Shown here one piece after another: positions 12,056 to 25,400 of a stretch of 64,000 nt of DNA. The DNA comes from Anaeramoeba flamelloides (lineage: Eukaryota > Metamonada > Anaeramoebidae): assembly GCA_027625915.1 (NCBI GenBank), contig JANTQA010000072.1:2418001-2482000 (forward strand), read 5' to 3'. The notes beneath the pieces were generated by a model. That model saw only the letters and a program-made list of their open reading frames with translations, did not search any database and had not been told where the DNA came from. Made by a program: the position numbers and the translations under genes. Every line of letters starts with the position of its first letter. The first letter of the stretch is position 1.

Positions 12056-12409
12056 GTACTTATAAAATGACTAATTTTTTTTTTCCCATTTCAAAATATT
12101 ATTTTCATATTAAGTTCTATTTCCTTATTGTTAACTTTTTCCAAAATGGTTTTGGATATTCCGTATTCCTTTTCAACTGTTAATGAAAATATTATTAAAG
12201 ATCTCTGCAGATTTTTTTTTTTTGATTTATGGTTTGTTTTTTCAAGTTAAGAAAGTACTGTTATAAGAATTGACAAAAAATTCAATTAACAAGAAAGATT
12301 TCAAAAGGATTAACAATTCCAAAAAATCATCTTGTAAATAAGAAAAACTTTTTTTCTGGGTTTAAATTCTAAAAACTTTTTAGAAGACAAAGTATTTGAG
12401 ATTTTAAAC

Positions 12410-12690
12410 AATTTTCAAATTACAGGTTTCTATAATCAGAGTTAATCAGTGAAGAGATTTGATTAATTTTTACAGATGAAATACGGTCAAAATTGATAGG
12501 TTTTGGATATTTAACCAATCTCCCCTATTGAAAGGTCAATGGTTACTCGATATTTTTTAAATAATCTATAAAATAGGATAATTTTTTTGACTTTTTACAA
12601 ATATTTTCTAATATCTGAAAAATGGAATTGACCAAGTTTTTGAAATTTTCATGTTTTTAAGATTTGGCTTTACACCCATAACATATTGTC
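12410..12690 (+). repeat. dispersed repeat K, copy without insertion
   Basis: This stretch matches about 29990-30350 in the same order: AAAATTGATAGG, AATGGTTAC, ATTTTTTTGACTTTTTA, then TTTTTGAAATTT and AGATTTGGCT. The copy at 30 kb carries an extra 130-base inverted-repeat element that is absent here, so this copy serves as the empty site. Confidence 0.6.
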
Positions 12691-13456
12691 TAGTCGAAGA
12701 ATTTACCAATAAATATCTAATATTGATTTATTTCTTCCAAAAATTATTACCAACTTAAATAATAAAATATTTTAAATTTATTTTTGAAAATTAAAATTAT
12801 TTTAATCAAAATCTATTCAAAGGGGGGTAATTTCCAGTTTAATTTAATTCAGTTACTTTTCTTTGAATATTAATAACTAATATAAAACTTTCAATATTTG
12901 TTCAAAAAAAATTATAATATTTAACAAAAGATTATTGTTCAGGATTTAAATTAACATTTTTCATTTCTGAATCGTAACAGAATTACCTTGACTGAAAAAG
13001 AAGAAAACTTTGATTAATTACTGAAAACTTTTAAAAATAAGAGTAGTCCAGCCTTGAAATTTAGAAATAATTGAAGAAGTAAAATTGTTATAAAAATTAA
13101 CTTTCTGGAAAAATTATTTTTTTGAAAAAAGCTGGAACAAAATAAAAGGATTTGTCAAATTTTACAGATTTAAAGATCTTTGGAAATTTCAAAAATGAAG
13201 TTCAAGAATTTAAAAATTCAATGCAAATAATTTCTTTGATTTTTTAGATAAAGTGCATTAACTTTTGCTTAAAAAAAATATTTCATTTTTTCTAATTCTT
13301 GTTGAAGACTTTATTTTAATTTTTATGGCAAACAACTTTGAATCAGGTACAATAAATTTCTTTTTTTACTTATTGTGAATTGAAAAATTCAATTTCCAAA
13401 TCCAAATAAGTTTCTGTTCCAAAAAATTTGAATTTTTTCCTCTTTATTTTTTATTT

Positions 13457-14073
13457 ATGTTGGCTGTTCCCAAAGAGCAAAAATCTTCAATACCAAACCT
13501 TTCCAAATTTTCAACTCAAGAAATGTCTATAGAATCTTTAAAACAACGTTTAGAAAGTATTACTTTTGATAGTAGAGGCAACCTTTATGATAAATTCTAC
13601 TTGCAATTAAAAACAAGTACCAAAGAAGACTCACAACACTTTGAAGAAATAAAAAAAATCCAACCGTTCCCGCGAACCTCTGATTACCAGAGCTACCCCG
13701 AGTTTGAACAAGCATCAAATAAGTGGAAAAACAAGTTTTTACATTTAAACACGAATTTGAAATTGCCTCAATCGATGGGAACATCATTTTACAGGCCACT
13801 CCTCCTCATAGAAGTAATTGTGCCATTCCAAAAATATTTTGTTTTTTGTTTGCTTATTTTCTTTTTTTGATGCATAAGCAAGAACTCAAAAAGAAGAGTC
13901 TCAGAACATTTTTGAAAAAATTTACATCTCAAACTGTTCTGAATTCTTTCAAAAGAGTATTGTTTTTTGATTCTTTATTTTGCAATACCTGATGTAAAAT
14001 TAATTTGTCATATTTTTTTTTCTGTTAGGCTCTTGTGACCAACAAATCCAAAATAATTTCAAACACTTTTTAA
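13457..14073 (+). CDS. small unknown protein with a YxEFExAxxxW motif
   Basis: Exon 1 runs from ATG 13457 to 13813. A likely intron (13814-14028, donor GTAATT, acceptor CTGTTAG) joins in phase 0 to a short exon ending in TAA at 14073, giving 133 residues. Without the splice the frame ends at 13870 in T-rich, Phe-rich sequence that looks intronic. The product is not recognised. It contains SDYQSYPEFEQASNKW, which resembles FDCYSEYENAYLNW in the large gene at 19435, followed in both by a Leu/Pro-containing segment. It may therefore be a short paralogue or the remaining 5' part of a related gene. No targeting signal or catalytic motif is visible. Confidence 0.5.
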
Positions 14074-14849
14074 TTCAATTTCCCATTTTCTAAAACCAAT
14101 AACGATTCTTTTAAATGGGTATCTCGAAGATCAACTAATTTTACAAAGTTTAAATGGATTTAAAGCAATAAAATGATTTATTCAAAACTGTATTTTTAGT
14201 TAAAAAAAAAGGAAACAAAAATTTTCAAACATTTATTTGAATTAATCAGTAAGAAAAATAAATTTTATCTCAAAATTTCAGTTTTTAATTTAAGGGACAA
14301 GTAAACTAAAAAAATCTTCTCATGAATTTAAAAACAAATTCAAAAAAGCTTTACATCATCTTGAAATTGAAAAACAAAGAAAAAATCTGATTAATAAAAT
14401 ACCAAACTTACTTTTCAAAGCTATTTTCAGAAGTGAATTCTTGTTTTTAAAAGTTTGATCCATTTTCCTCCTTTTTGAAAAGTTAAAAATCCTCAACCCA
14501 AGACTATACTTAATTTCAAAAAAAAAAATAGTTTCATTGAAAGAAGAAAGAAATCTTATTACCGGCGAAGGAAATGTACAAAAATAAACTTTAAAAACGA
14601 AAATCATCAATTTTTGGAACTACTCAATAAAAAAATATACTTAATTTCAAAAAAAATTACAATAATTATTTTAAATTTGAAAAATAAATAATTTGTTTAT
14701 TCATAGAATAGGTTAAATCAATTTTTTCTTTTTTTTTTTAACAAAGAAATTATTAGAAAAATCCACCAGATCATTATATTAAAAATCCCCCCATTAGAAT
14801 TTTTTAAAACCTGGAAAATACAATTCTTAATCTAAAAAAAATACTTATA

Positions 14850-15500
14850 AATTTGATGATTTCTAAATAATAATTAATACCAAAATCTTTATTATTTCAT
14901 ATTGGAGAGTAATAACCCAAATATTACAAGTATCAATAGAATTTACATTTATTTCTCAATTTATAAATATTCTTAACAAATAAAACGAATTAAAATTCAA
15001 AATTCCAATAATAAAAAAAAAATTACTAAATATTATCAAATAACTAATTTTAATACTGATAGTCCGTTCTTTATACTCTTAATATTTGAAATAAAATATT
15101 GTTTAATCTTTTAAATTTCAAGAAATCCAAAAAATATTTGTGAATAAAATAAATGCACAATTTTTTCTGATCTTCTAGTATTCAATATTTGATTTATTTT
15201 AATTGTATTTTTAAAATAAGATTAAAGTTTCAAGGTTATTTTTTCATAAAAACTGTCATAAATTAATAAAAATGAGATTTCCTAAAAATAAAAATGTTTT
15301 TAGCAAATTTTTTTTTTTCTTTTTTCATTTCTGAAATCCAAACAAAAAGGATCAAGATCTTTTTAATGAAAATTAATCTCGAAAAAATGAACTCTTTTAA
15401 AAATGAATATCCATTTCTCCAAATTTGATAAACGAGTTGGTTTATCGGGTTTAATTAATTTCTCTTGTGAAAATAATTCTTCTTCTATAAAACCTTTGAG
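14850..15500 (+). repeat. dispersed repeat family J, copy 1
   Basis: Co-linear with about 61830-62470 in the same orientation. Shared landmarks include TTAATATTTGAAA, ATATTTGATTTATTTT, AATAAGATTAAAG, GAGATTTC and AGATCTTTTTA, in the same order and with similar spacing. Divergence is high, so the copies look old. No coding capacity. Confidence 0.5.
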
Positions 15501-17019
15501 AAAAAAAATAAATAATAAATACTTACTAGTACCCGAATTAAATTGCTTAAGGGACTAGTAGTTTTTCAAAATAAAATTAAATCTTGTTTCGATCTCTACT
15601 AATAATTATTTTTTTATACTGATTTGTGTTGAAGTTTATGAAATGGATAAATTAACCGCATTTAAACACTATATTAATTTGAGTCTATTTTTTGAAATCC
15701 AAAATTCACATATTTCCAACATAAAACGAAAAAAAAAAGTAATAAATTATTTTTATTAACTTTTAAGTGAATTCTTGAAAATGGTAAAACATATTTTTCA
15801 TTTTTGTGTTGGAAAGCTTTGATTTTGAAAGAAAAAAAATTTATTATGTTCATTTTTTTATTATTAATATTTCAATTCAAATCCCAACAAAATAAACTAA
15901 TAGAGGTACAGGTGATTAAATAATTCTAAATTTGATAGAAGTTTGTCAACAATTTATAACTGAAATTTTGTTCTAACAAGTATAAAAAAAATTTTTTCTT
16001 TAAAGTTTTTAAAAAAGTGGTTTTCTTGTTTTCAAAAAATGAAAAAAAAATTGCAAAAGAATTTCGATTTGAAAAATTTTCTTAACAAATTGTTTGGTCT
16101 TATTGCCAAGAATCTTGATAACAATTCAAATCATTTTTGGAATAAAAATTGATATTGAATTTTTTTCTTGAAAAAATACAACACCTTTTTTTCTGTACCG
16201 AGTGGAACGGAATACCACCAAAACAAAACAATTTTAAAAACCAAAATTGAAATTAAACTAAGCTTTATATGAGTTAAGAAAATAAATTTCTCTTTTTTAA
16301 AATTTTCTTCAACCAAAAAAAGATAAAATCTAATCTAATTACCAATCATTCAAGTTACAAATGATTTTATCCCATTGTTATTTGTAATTTTTAAAACTCA
16401 CTTGGTAATAAATAATCTCAAAAAAGTAAATCTCATGAATGAAAATGAGTAACAAATTCTCGATGTCTATTGAAGATTTAATTTTTTAAATGAAAATTTC
16501 ACTTCAAAAAAAGCAATTAAATACCGTTTTCCAGTCTTTTACTCTAAATTGAATCAGTTTTTATACTTTAGAATTTGAAATTGTTCAGATTAGTTTTCAA
16601 AAAAATTATTCCAAAAAAAAAAAAATACCTCCTTATGTTTTGAAAAATTGTCGTATTTCAATGCATTTCGTTTTTCAAAAAAAATCAATTATTAATCTCT
16701 TATGATCAAAAAACAGAGTATCTAAACTTTCTTAACCTTTTTAAATTCAAATTTCAACAAGTAACTCTTCATTCAATTCCAAATTAATAGATTTTTAATT
16801 CTTTTTTCGAAATAAGCAAAAAATGTTTCAGTTTTTTATCTTTGTTTTTTTTTTTCAATTATTAGTTTATTGATCAACAATCCCCATTCAATTTTTAATA
16901 TTCACATAAGAGCGAATATTATTTTTGGTGTAGATTATGGGAAATTAGAAAAACTAAAAAAAACAAAATTTTTACGAAAGACATCACTAGGATGAAAAAA
17001 TAAAATTGAAAAAAAAAAG

Positions 17020-18010
17020 TTAGACAAAACTACAACTTCAATTATCATTTCACCTTTGTTAATTGAGTTTATTCAAAACATAATCAACATCCCAGTTCTT
17101 AAAATTCTTGAGGCTGTTGTGTTTATTGTTGTTAATAGTGTATCAATTCTTAAAAGTCTCTAGTCTTGAAAAAAAGGTCTATTTTGGGGTAAAAAATATT
17201 AAATGGATGTGATAATGAATTTTAGTTAAATTCAGCTTTAGGATATTTTTTTGAATAGATAATAACTAATAGTTTTGAAAACACTCTTATCATCTAAAAA
17301 AACTCAAACACAGAAAAAAAAAACTGATGATAAATATTCCGTTTCTCTGAAGAGTGCTATAGAGTGCCTATTTTTTTCTTGAGATTTTCGGTTTTATTTG
17401 TGAAGTGTTCTAGGATTTTTTGAGGGTGTCTCCAAGTACTGTCAACTGTTTAGGTTTTTGTGAGGTTTTTTGTTTTATTGAAAGTGTCCTAGGGTTTTTT
17501 TACTTTTTGAAATAAACCGAAAATTTATTTAAATTTTCTGTTTATTTCAAAAATTAAAAAAAACCTAACGAAAGTGTCCTAGGTTTTCCAGAATTCAAAA
17601 GAATTGAGTAAAATCTATATGATTTTACTCAATTCTTTTGAATTCTGTAAAACCTAACGGAAAATCAAAGAAAAATATTTTTTCCAATTTAAAAGAACAA
17701 ATAATTCTTTAATAGTCCAAATAATTGATCCCCTATTTTGAAAGATATTCTCCATATTTAAAATACTATTAAAATATAAAAAAATGACCTCTTATCTGTG
17801 AAGAAAAAAATTTTCAAATTTTTTACTATTAAATCGAAAAAAAATATTACTGGAAACTGGAAAATTGGATTTTCCAATTTAAATTGTAAAATATCTTGAA
17901 AAATAATTTTTTGATCAAAGATCCTTTATTAACCAATAGTTTTTATTCTAATTGAAGTTATTAAAAAGGGTAAAATTAGCAAATATTTTAATTTTTTTTT
18001 GACAAAATTT
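17020..18010 (+). mobile_element. hairpin-cassette element, copy 1
   Basis: Three blocks in order: a head (17023-17280, with ATCTTGAGG-like and AATGGATGTGA landmarks), a set of hairpins (about 17340-17660), and a tail (about 17840-18010, with CAAAGATC and GAAGTTATTAAAAA). The same three blocks occur in reverse at 37360-38560 and, interrupted, at 48440-50830. The core hairpin is at 17581-17655. No ORF is present; the mode of mobility is unknown. Confidence 0.6.
17581..17655. repeat. near-perfect hairpin with 35-base arms
   Basis: Arm AGGTTTTCCAGAATTC...TAAAATC (17581-17615), a 5-base loop (TATAT), then the inverse arm GATTTTACTC...AAAACCT (17621-17655), with a single mismatch seen. The same palindrome, more diverged, recurs at about 26971-27038, 34190-34260, 38043-38115, 38139-38200, 50148-50216 and 63894-63962. 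Confidence 0.85.
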
Positions 18011-18430
18011 TTTTATGATCGTGATATACTAACACTTACATATCAAAAAAATATTTTTTCAATTTATTGATTCAATTTTTTTGTTGGTATGAAAATATAT
18101 TATACTAGGATATATTCCACTCCCGTATATTTTTATTAAATGATCAATATTTTTGGTTAAAGAAATGATTTGAAAAATTCAGTTTCGCATAAATGATGGT
18201 AATCAAAATTTACAAAATGTACTTACTCCCTTAAATCAATAAAATGTTTTATTTGAAGTTTAACAAAAAAATTTTCGGAAATAAAAAATGAAGCAAAATT
18301 TGAGAAACTTTTTTTTTAAATTTGTCAGTATAAACAATTATCTTGGATTATCATGTAGAAATGAGAATATATCCAAAATATAAAATTTAACAAATTGTTG
18401 GAACATTAATGAAGCGAGAAACAACTATTT

Positions 18431-18544
18431 ATGTCAGTTAATGCATTCGATAAGGGGTTTCCAAGACACATTAACAAATACCAAGATGAGTTAAATTGTA
18501 GTGATTTGTCAACTTTTGGTAAAATTTTAAAATTGACTGGATGA
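18431..18544 (+). other. possible short exon or gene remnant
   Basis: An ATG-initiated frame of 37 codons starting MSVNAFDKGFPRHINKYQ and ending at TGA 18544 lies in DNA that is locally less AT-rich and less repetitive than its surroundings. It could be the start of a spliced gene, an exon remnant, or chance. A GT at about 18520 could be a donor but no partner exon was found. Confidence 0.2.
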
Positions 18545-19434
18545 AATTCATAATTGAGCTTGTGATAATCTGAGTGAATGTCTGAAAAAAAAGGTATTAA
18601 CCACACCAATAGTTTTTACAATATTCTCTTTTCATTAATGTTTTTCGTTGATATAATGATGATTCATAAATTTACTATGAAAAGTTTAACTATTTCTGGT
18701 TTACAAGTAAGTACTTTATTGGATCTTATTATTAAAGTGAATCTTACTTGTCTTTCTTAATTTGATTAAATAATACAAAATGGAAATGTTGGATTATTCT
18801 TTGTTGCTAATTAGTTTATTCTTTTCATTGGAATTTTCTTTTCATTTTCTTTAAAGTTTAATTTCTTTATTTTTTTTTTTTGATGTTTAATATATTTCTG
18901 TAATTTTTGTGATTCTTTTAAGGTTCACAATGAAAAAATGTGTTGCACTACTTCTTTTTTCACTTTTTTTAAATACAATGCAACGATCTAGATCTTTAAT
19001 TTGGATTTTTGTTCAATTCTCTATTTTCTTCTTTTTCTCCTCAAAAAATGTTCTAAATGTTTTTTTCTATCAATTCTTGTAACTTTTCAAGATTGTTATT
19101 TGTGAATCCTTTTTCTAAACTCTTCGGCCTCTTCGTGAGACTACATTATTTTTTCTTTTCGAAAAATGAAAAAAATTAGAAAAGTTATAAAATTATGCAA
19201 AAGTTTTTCGGACCAAACTTTATCCTTCCACTGCAGACACACTTGTTATCTCGTATAATAATGTCTGACACAATCTGATGATTGATTAACTTTTATCATT
19301 AGATCGGACTTAAAATGGTTAATCCTTTAATGTTTCAATTCAGATGACAATCTTTTCTAGGTGGTTAAATTCAATTTAATACATTAACATTATTATTATT
19401 TATAAAACCAAAAATAAAAATAAAATAGAAACAA

Positions 19435-22400
19435 ATGCAAGATCGAAGAGATGAAGAACAATCCTTTAGTAGCAATTCAACATCAGATGAATTTTCAATA
19501 AATTATCAACGAAATTCTAATAAATCGAATACTTCCTCACAAAAAAGCATTTCCATCATTACAAATTCAGAATCTAAAGAATTGGAAACAAAAGTGTTAA
19601 TAGAAAAAAATAAAAATAATAATAAATGGGTATGTTTTTTTTTTTTAAAAAAAAAAATTATCTCTCTTTGCTGTAATTGAACACTTTCTTGAATTTCTAA
19701 ATTTTTTTTTTAATATTTCTTAATCCATACATCCGAAAACTTTCTTGATAAAAAAAAAAAAAAAAAAACCAAGATTGAAAAAGGAGAACAATTACCAAAA
19801 TTTATGGAAGATACCATCTCAATTCTAGGGGAATCTGAGCCATGGTCAAATCAAATTATTCCAAAGGAGCCTGACCCATACTCTTTTGATTGTTATTCAG
19901 AATATGAAAATGCATATCTTAATTGGGGAGAAATCGTCAAGAAATCATTAAATAAGATTCCACCACATGCAAAAGACTTTATTAAATTACACAAAATTAC
20001 AAGTAATAAAATTGAAAGCGAGAAAATGGAAAAGGAAAAAGAAAGGAAACAAAAAGAAAAGAAAAACAAATTAAATTCAAATAATACCAACAATTTAAAA
20101 TCAACAAAATTTAATCAAAATATAGTTAATAAATTAAATTGTAAAAAAACAAAATACGAATCTTTTCTTTTAAATCTCAAAAAAAACATTTTTTTACAAA
20201 TGCCATTAACCGGATTCCAATCAATAGAAAATTTAAAATATGATATTTATCGAAACTCATATAAACAATCACAGGAATTACTAAATAATACTGATTACAA
20301 TATTAATTATATTGAAAAAATTTATATTTTTAATTTACAAAAGAGAATTCATCAATTTGGAAAATTGATCAAGGAAAATAAGATCAAAAAAACAATTCTA
20401 CACAAAACTATTAAAAAAAATGCAATTACCAATGAAAATGAAAATGAAAATGAAAACAAAAACAAAAAACAAGAATTGGATCTTTATGAGTCGTTGGTGT
20501 TATTTTTCAATTTTATACAATGTTCTGTCCCCGAAAGTTTATCTGATAAATCTTCAAGGATATTAGGAAGATTAATCCCTTATAATAAATTCGAATTAAA
20601 TAATATTAATATAAATAAAAAATGATGAAATTCAAAATACTAAAAAAATTAAATATATAAAAAATCGACAGAATAACTATATAAGAAGAAATGATGTTAA
20701 AGAAGAACTTTTTAATAAATCTAATAATTCGTTAAATTATTTTGAAAAAAAAAAATTGATATTTTTAATACCCAATTATGATATTAATGAAAAATTTAAT
20801 TTAAATTTACTTTCAAAAAAGAATCTAAATTCAAATCAATTGATAAAAAAATATCAAAGACAAATACAAAATAATTTTAATGAATATAACGAATATAAAT
20901 TATTTTTAAAATCTTCTCCAAATAAATATACAAAAAACAATATAAAAAAAGAATTTTACAAGTATGATCAAATTTTTATTTCAAACGATAAAAAGCCAAA
21001 TATTGAACATTTATTACAAATAATATTACTTGATAGCAATTTAGATATTTATAAAGATTGGTTAAACAAAAATACCCACTGCATGAATAAAACTATGAAA
21101 AATATTGATATTTTCCATTCTTTAATGAATAAAATCAACATTGAAAAAATATTAAATTTATTTTTTTTATCAAGTTCAAAAATTATTCATTCAAAGGTAT
21201 ATATTGCTTTTCTTTGTATTTTAATTTTAATTTTTATTTTTATTGTTATTATTTTAAATTATGTTAAACCTTGTTTCAGTCAAAGTATGCCCAATTTTTT
21301 TTTAAATATCAATTATTTTTGATAATTGGAACTTTATTTTATAAAAGACTTTTGAAGATTCAATAAACAATAAATAGAATAATACATTTTGTAAATTAGA
21401 GAATAGCTGATATCCATATGAAATAAAACTAATCAATGAATAGATTTTCTTAAAAATTGAAAAACTCAAATCCTTAGGTAACCAATTGAGAAAAACAATA
21501 AATGTTCATTTGGATCTTCAAGAGAAGATCAAAGAAAATTCCAATAGAAATCAATATGATTTTTCTACAATCATTACAAATATTTCAGTAACATTAAAAT
21601 AACATGTTTTTTACTAGTTGCTATCGAACTTTACAATAAAAAAAAATTTTCAAATGAATTAGGTTTTGAAATTAAAAAAATCAAAAAAAAAAAAGTAAAA
21701 ATGTGAAAAAATAAGAAAAAATGATTTCAATTTTGAAATTTTAAAATACTTTTGTTTTTTCTTTCTAATATCAATTCAAACCCTATTAAAAACATTTAAT
21801 TTCGCATATATTACAACTGGGCCCCTATGACTGGAAAATGATTTAAATTAGATATTTTCGGAAAAAGGAAAACAATATAATTAATTTATTAAAACTATAA
21901 AATCGATTTTTAAAAATAAATTGATAAATTTAGGACTTAAGGATGGTGAAACCAAATGAATTCAAAATATACAACTCAAATACCAACTAAACTCCATTTC
22001 AAAAATTGTGATTTACCTTAAATAATAAATTGAAATATATAAAAATATATATCCTTTAGTATCCAATAACAACTAATAATTAAATCTGATTTGTAATTCA
22101 CTTTTAAATCATTCAAAATCTAAAAAAACCTGATATTTAAAATTTAAAAATTAAAAACCAAAAACTAAAAAAAAGTTCATCACAATTTTTGAAATGAGCC
22201 TTACGGATTTTTTATGACTGAACTTTCAATGAAAAAAGGTTGACACAAAGATTTTTGGCTGAATAATTAAATTCATTTTAGATAGACATTATAAAGTCGA
22301 AATTTTCATAGCAATTATTTGTCTTTTCAAAGATCTTTTTTTTTTTTAGTGTGATCTTTTGTAAAAAAAAAAGTAGCAAAGAAAAAATGAAAAGAATTAA

Positions 22401-25400
22401 AAAAGAAAAAAGAGAAGCAAAACGAAAAAGAAAAATGAAAAAAAGGATCAAAAAAAAAAAAATTAAAAATTTGAAAAATTAGAACAAAGTTTTTTTAGAT
22501 CTAACAATTGAAAAATTTATTTTGTTAAGAATATGAGATAAAATCATAGAATTTCTTTTCAATGAAATTATAAAGTGAGTCAATTTTTTTTGAGAAATAG
22601 TTTATTTATGTTGGTTTAAGTAATTAGTATCTGGTATTGAAGAATTTTTTAAAAAAATAAGTTTTTTATGGTTTTTATTTTTTGTTCTATTTTAAAAATC
22701 TCACTTACCAAGTCATTACAAATACACCAAAGAATACAGTTCTTCCATTATCTTTTCATAAAAGTAATGAGTGAATATTTACTAATTACTCAATGTAACC
22801 GAATAATTTTGCCATAAATAAATATCACTCTTTATAAAAATTTCTATTGGTATGTAAGCTTTTAAATTAACAAAAAATAAAAACCATAAAAAACTTATTT
22901 TTTTTTTTATAATTCTTCAATACCAGATACTAATTACTTAAACCAACACAAATAATTGATATTTGAGTTGTATGTTTTGAATTCATTTGGTGTCTCGATT
23001 CTTTAATAAAAGGATTTAAGAAAGGTATTTTTTCTATTTTTTCACTTTAAAAAATTATTTTTTTAAAAAACGAATTTTTTTTGAAAGGTTAATAAAAAAT
23101 AATATTTTGTGATCTTTTGATTTTTTTTTTACAATTAATTTGCTATCCAGAAAAATCATTTTAATGTTTCAATTTTATTAATTTAAAGTTGAATTTTCAA
23201 CTGATCTAAAATGATCAATGAAGTTAAATATTTTCTCTGGTTGAAATTAGAAAAGGAAAATTTTACTAAAAAAAATATAAAAATTTTTTTAGTAAAAAGA
23301 CCATTAAGTACGATATATGTCTTATTTTTTTTTTGTAAAACGGGTTTGTACTTGTTTTTGGTGAACAATTTATGGATTTAATTCATCATTTTCTTTTTGG
23401 TAAGAAAAAAGGGAAAGAAAAAGTGTGAAAATGAAAAAAGCAAAAACAATTTCAAATTAAGTCAAAATATAAAAAATTAAAAGTAAAGTTTTAAGAAGTA
23501 GGAAGTTTGGAATTTGATTTTGAATTCTAATTTTGTCTCATCAAATATTGATAGATTTACAAGAACGATAAATATAAAAGAAAAATTATCAAAAAATAAA
23601 TTGAAACATAATTCTTTCTTTCAAATGTTTTTTTTAAAATATTTTAATAAATAGTTGAGTTTTTTAATAAAGATTAGGAAATCCCCTCTTTCTTTTCATC
23701 CAAAACTCAATTTTTGATGATTTTCATTTTAGATTTAAATGAATTTATAAATATTATATTTTACAAGAATTGGGTAAAAAATCGATTTTGTTTACTTTAA
23801 TGAAACCTTATTCCAATTAGGCATATTATTAATTTCCAAATTGTAAATGAGAAAAATCCAATTTAAATTTTAAAAAAAAAATCAAGAAGAATTAGAGATA
23901 AATAATTCTACAATTATAAATTTTTATTAACTATTTGAAATTAATTTTTTTAAATATTATTTATTTGTCTTTGAATGTTTTTAGCAATCTTAAGGGATTA
24001 AATCGAAAAAATAATATTAAACGATTTTTCAAAAATGTTTGTACACTTTATAATGTTATTGGAAGTGGTTTTGGTAGACTTTTATTTTTCATTCTTCACA
24101 AAATAATATTTTCAAATTTTTGGATCAGAATCATTTTTTCTAATTTCTTCAAATTGTTATTCTTTCTAATTTTGTCAAATTTTTGTTTTTGCTTTTTCAA
24201 ATTGTTTCTTTCTGTGCTTTTTCTTTTCATTATTTTTCTTTTTCATATTTTTTCTTTTATTTTTTGTTTTTTTTTTTGATCCATTTTTTCATTTTGCTTT
24301 TTCGTTTTGCTTATCTTTTTTAATTCTTTTCTCATTTTTTTTTCGGAAGTAAAATTGCAAAAGATAATGTGGAAAAAAAAAAAAGATCTCAGAAAATACA
24401 AATAAAAATTAAGAAAATTGAGAGTATGTGATATCTTTTAAAATGAATTTATTTATTAGCAAAAAATCTTCTTGTTCAACTTTTTTTCATTGAAAGTTCG
24501 GTAATAAAAAATTCGTAATGTTCATTTCAAAAATTGTAATTCGCCTTTTCAAAGTTTTTGCTTTTATTTTTTTTAAATTATTGAAATATGAGGTTTTAAT
24601 TTATTTATTTATTTTTGATGAGTAAATTATCTAAAATTTATAATAAAATAAAAAAAGAAAAAAAAAAAAAAAAAAATCATATGTATGTCTAATTTTTTAA
24701 TTTTTTCTCATTGTTTATTCTATTATTTATTCCTATAAAAAAAATATATATAAAAAAAAAAAAATTCTTAATAGATTGCTTATATACTTTCAAAGCCACT
24801 ATTCAGTTCAACTGGAAGTTTTATAATTGAACATTTTGTCAATAGCAATAATTTAAAATCATTATTTAGTGTTGTTTATCTATTGAAATTGTTAGAAGGT
24901 GAAGATAGTAATATTAATTTACCAAATGTTAATGAAGAATTAAATTATTCAAAATTGCTTTGGCATTTTAATTTTTATCCAATTGAAATGAATATCATTT
25001 TATTATTTTATTTAAAAAAAATCATCAAAATATTTAAGAAAAAAAAGAAGGAAATTTTTAAAAGTATTCTCAAGAATAGTTTAAAAAAACTAACACTCTT
25101 ATATAATAGCATTTTAAAGAAATTAGACAAGCAATTATTATTTGAACCAATATTTCTCGAAAAATATATTTGGTTTGGATATTGTAATAAATCACAAAAA
25201 TTTTCTAATTATTATTTATTTCTAATTCTCACTTTATTAAACCTCAAAAATGACAACATTAGTAGGTATTTTGTTGATGAAAAAATTGATTTAAAAAATA
25301 AGATTATAAATTTCAAACAAATTAAATTTACTCACATTAAAATCACAATAAAAATATTAATAAAAAAAATCTTAAAAAATGATCTCATATTTCAGCTTAT

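Larger units (their letters stand above)
10201..13456. other. intergenic region rich in dispersed repeats
   Basis: This is the upstream region of the minus-strand TRF4-like gene and of the small plus-strand gene at 13457, so it holds both promoters, which cannot be recognised. It contains repeat family I (about 10630-11400), a MITE-like element (11572-12055), a short direct repeat (about 11097-11160 and 12275-12345) and the repeat segment 12410-12690. No gene is supported. Confidence 0.5.
14074..19434. other. 5.4 kb intergenic region with repeats
   Basis: Contains repeat family J (about 14850-15500) and one copy of the hairpin-cassette element (about 17020-18010). A short reading frame at 18431-18544 is listed separately. 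The rest is AT-rich DNA without recognisable genes. Confidence 0.5.
21197..24774 (+). other. giant intron 2 (3578 bases) in the large unknown gene
   Basis: Donor GTATAT after ...IIHSK and acceptor TTAATAG before IAYILSKPLF, phase 0 on both sides, with open frames abutting each end. Inside are a foldback structure (about 21946-23010) and a pair of inverted copies, 22140-22480 and 24265-24600. Reading through is not possible: the downstream frame is closed by TAG exactly at the acceptor. The Phe-rich frame at 23935-24279 within it is not considered coding. Confidence 0.75.

Noticed and set aside
23935-24279. 114-codon Phe/Leu-rich frame in giant intron 2, possible membrane protein
   Set aside because: T-rich DNA gives Phe/Leu frames throughout the window, it lacks an ATG start, and it overlaps the repeat at 24265.
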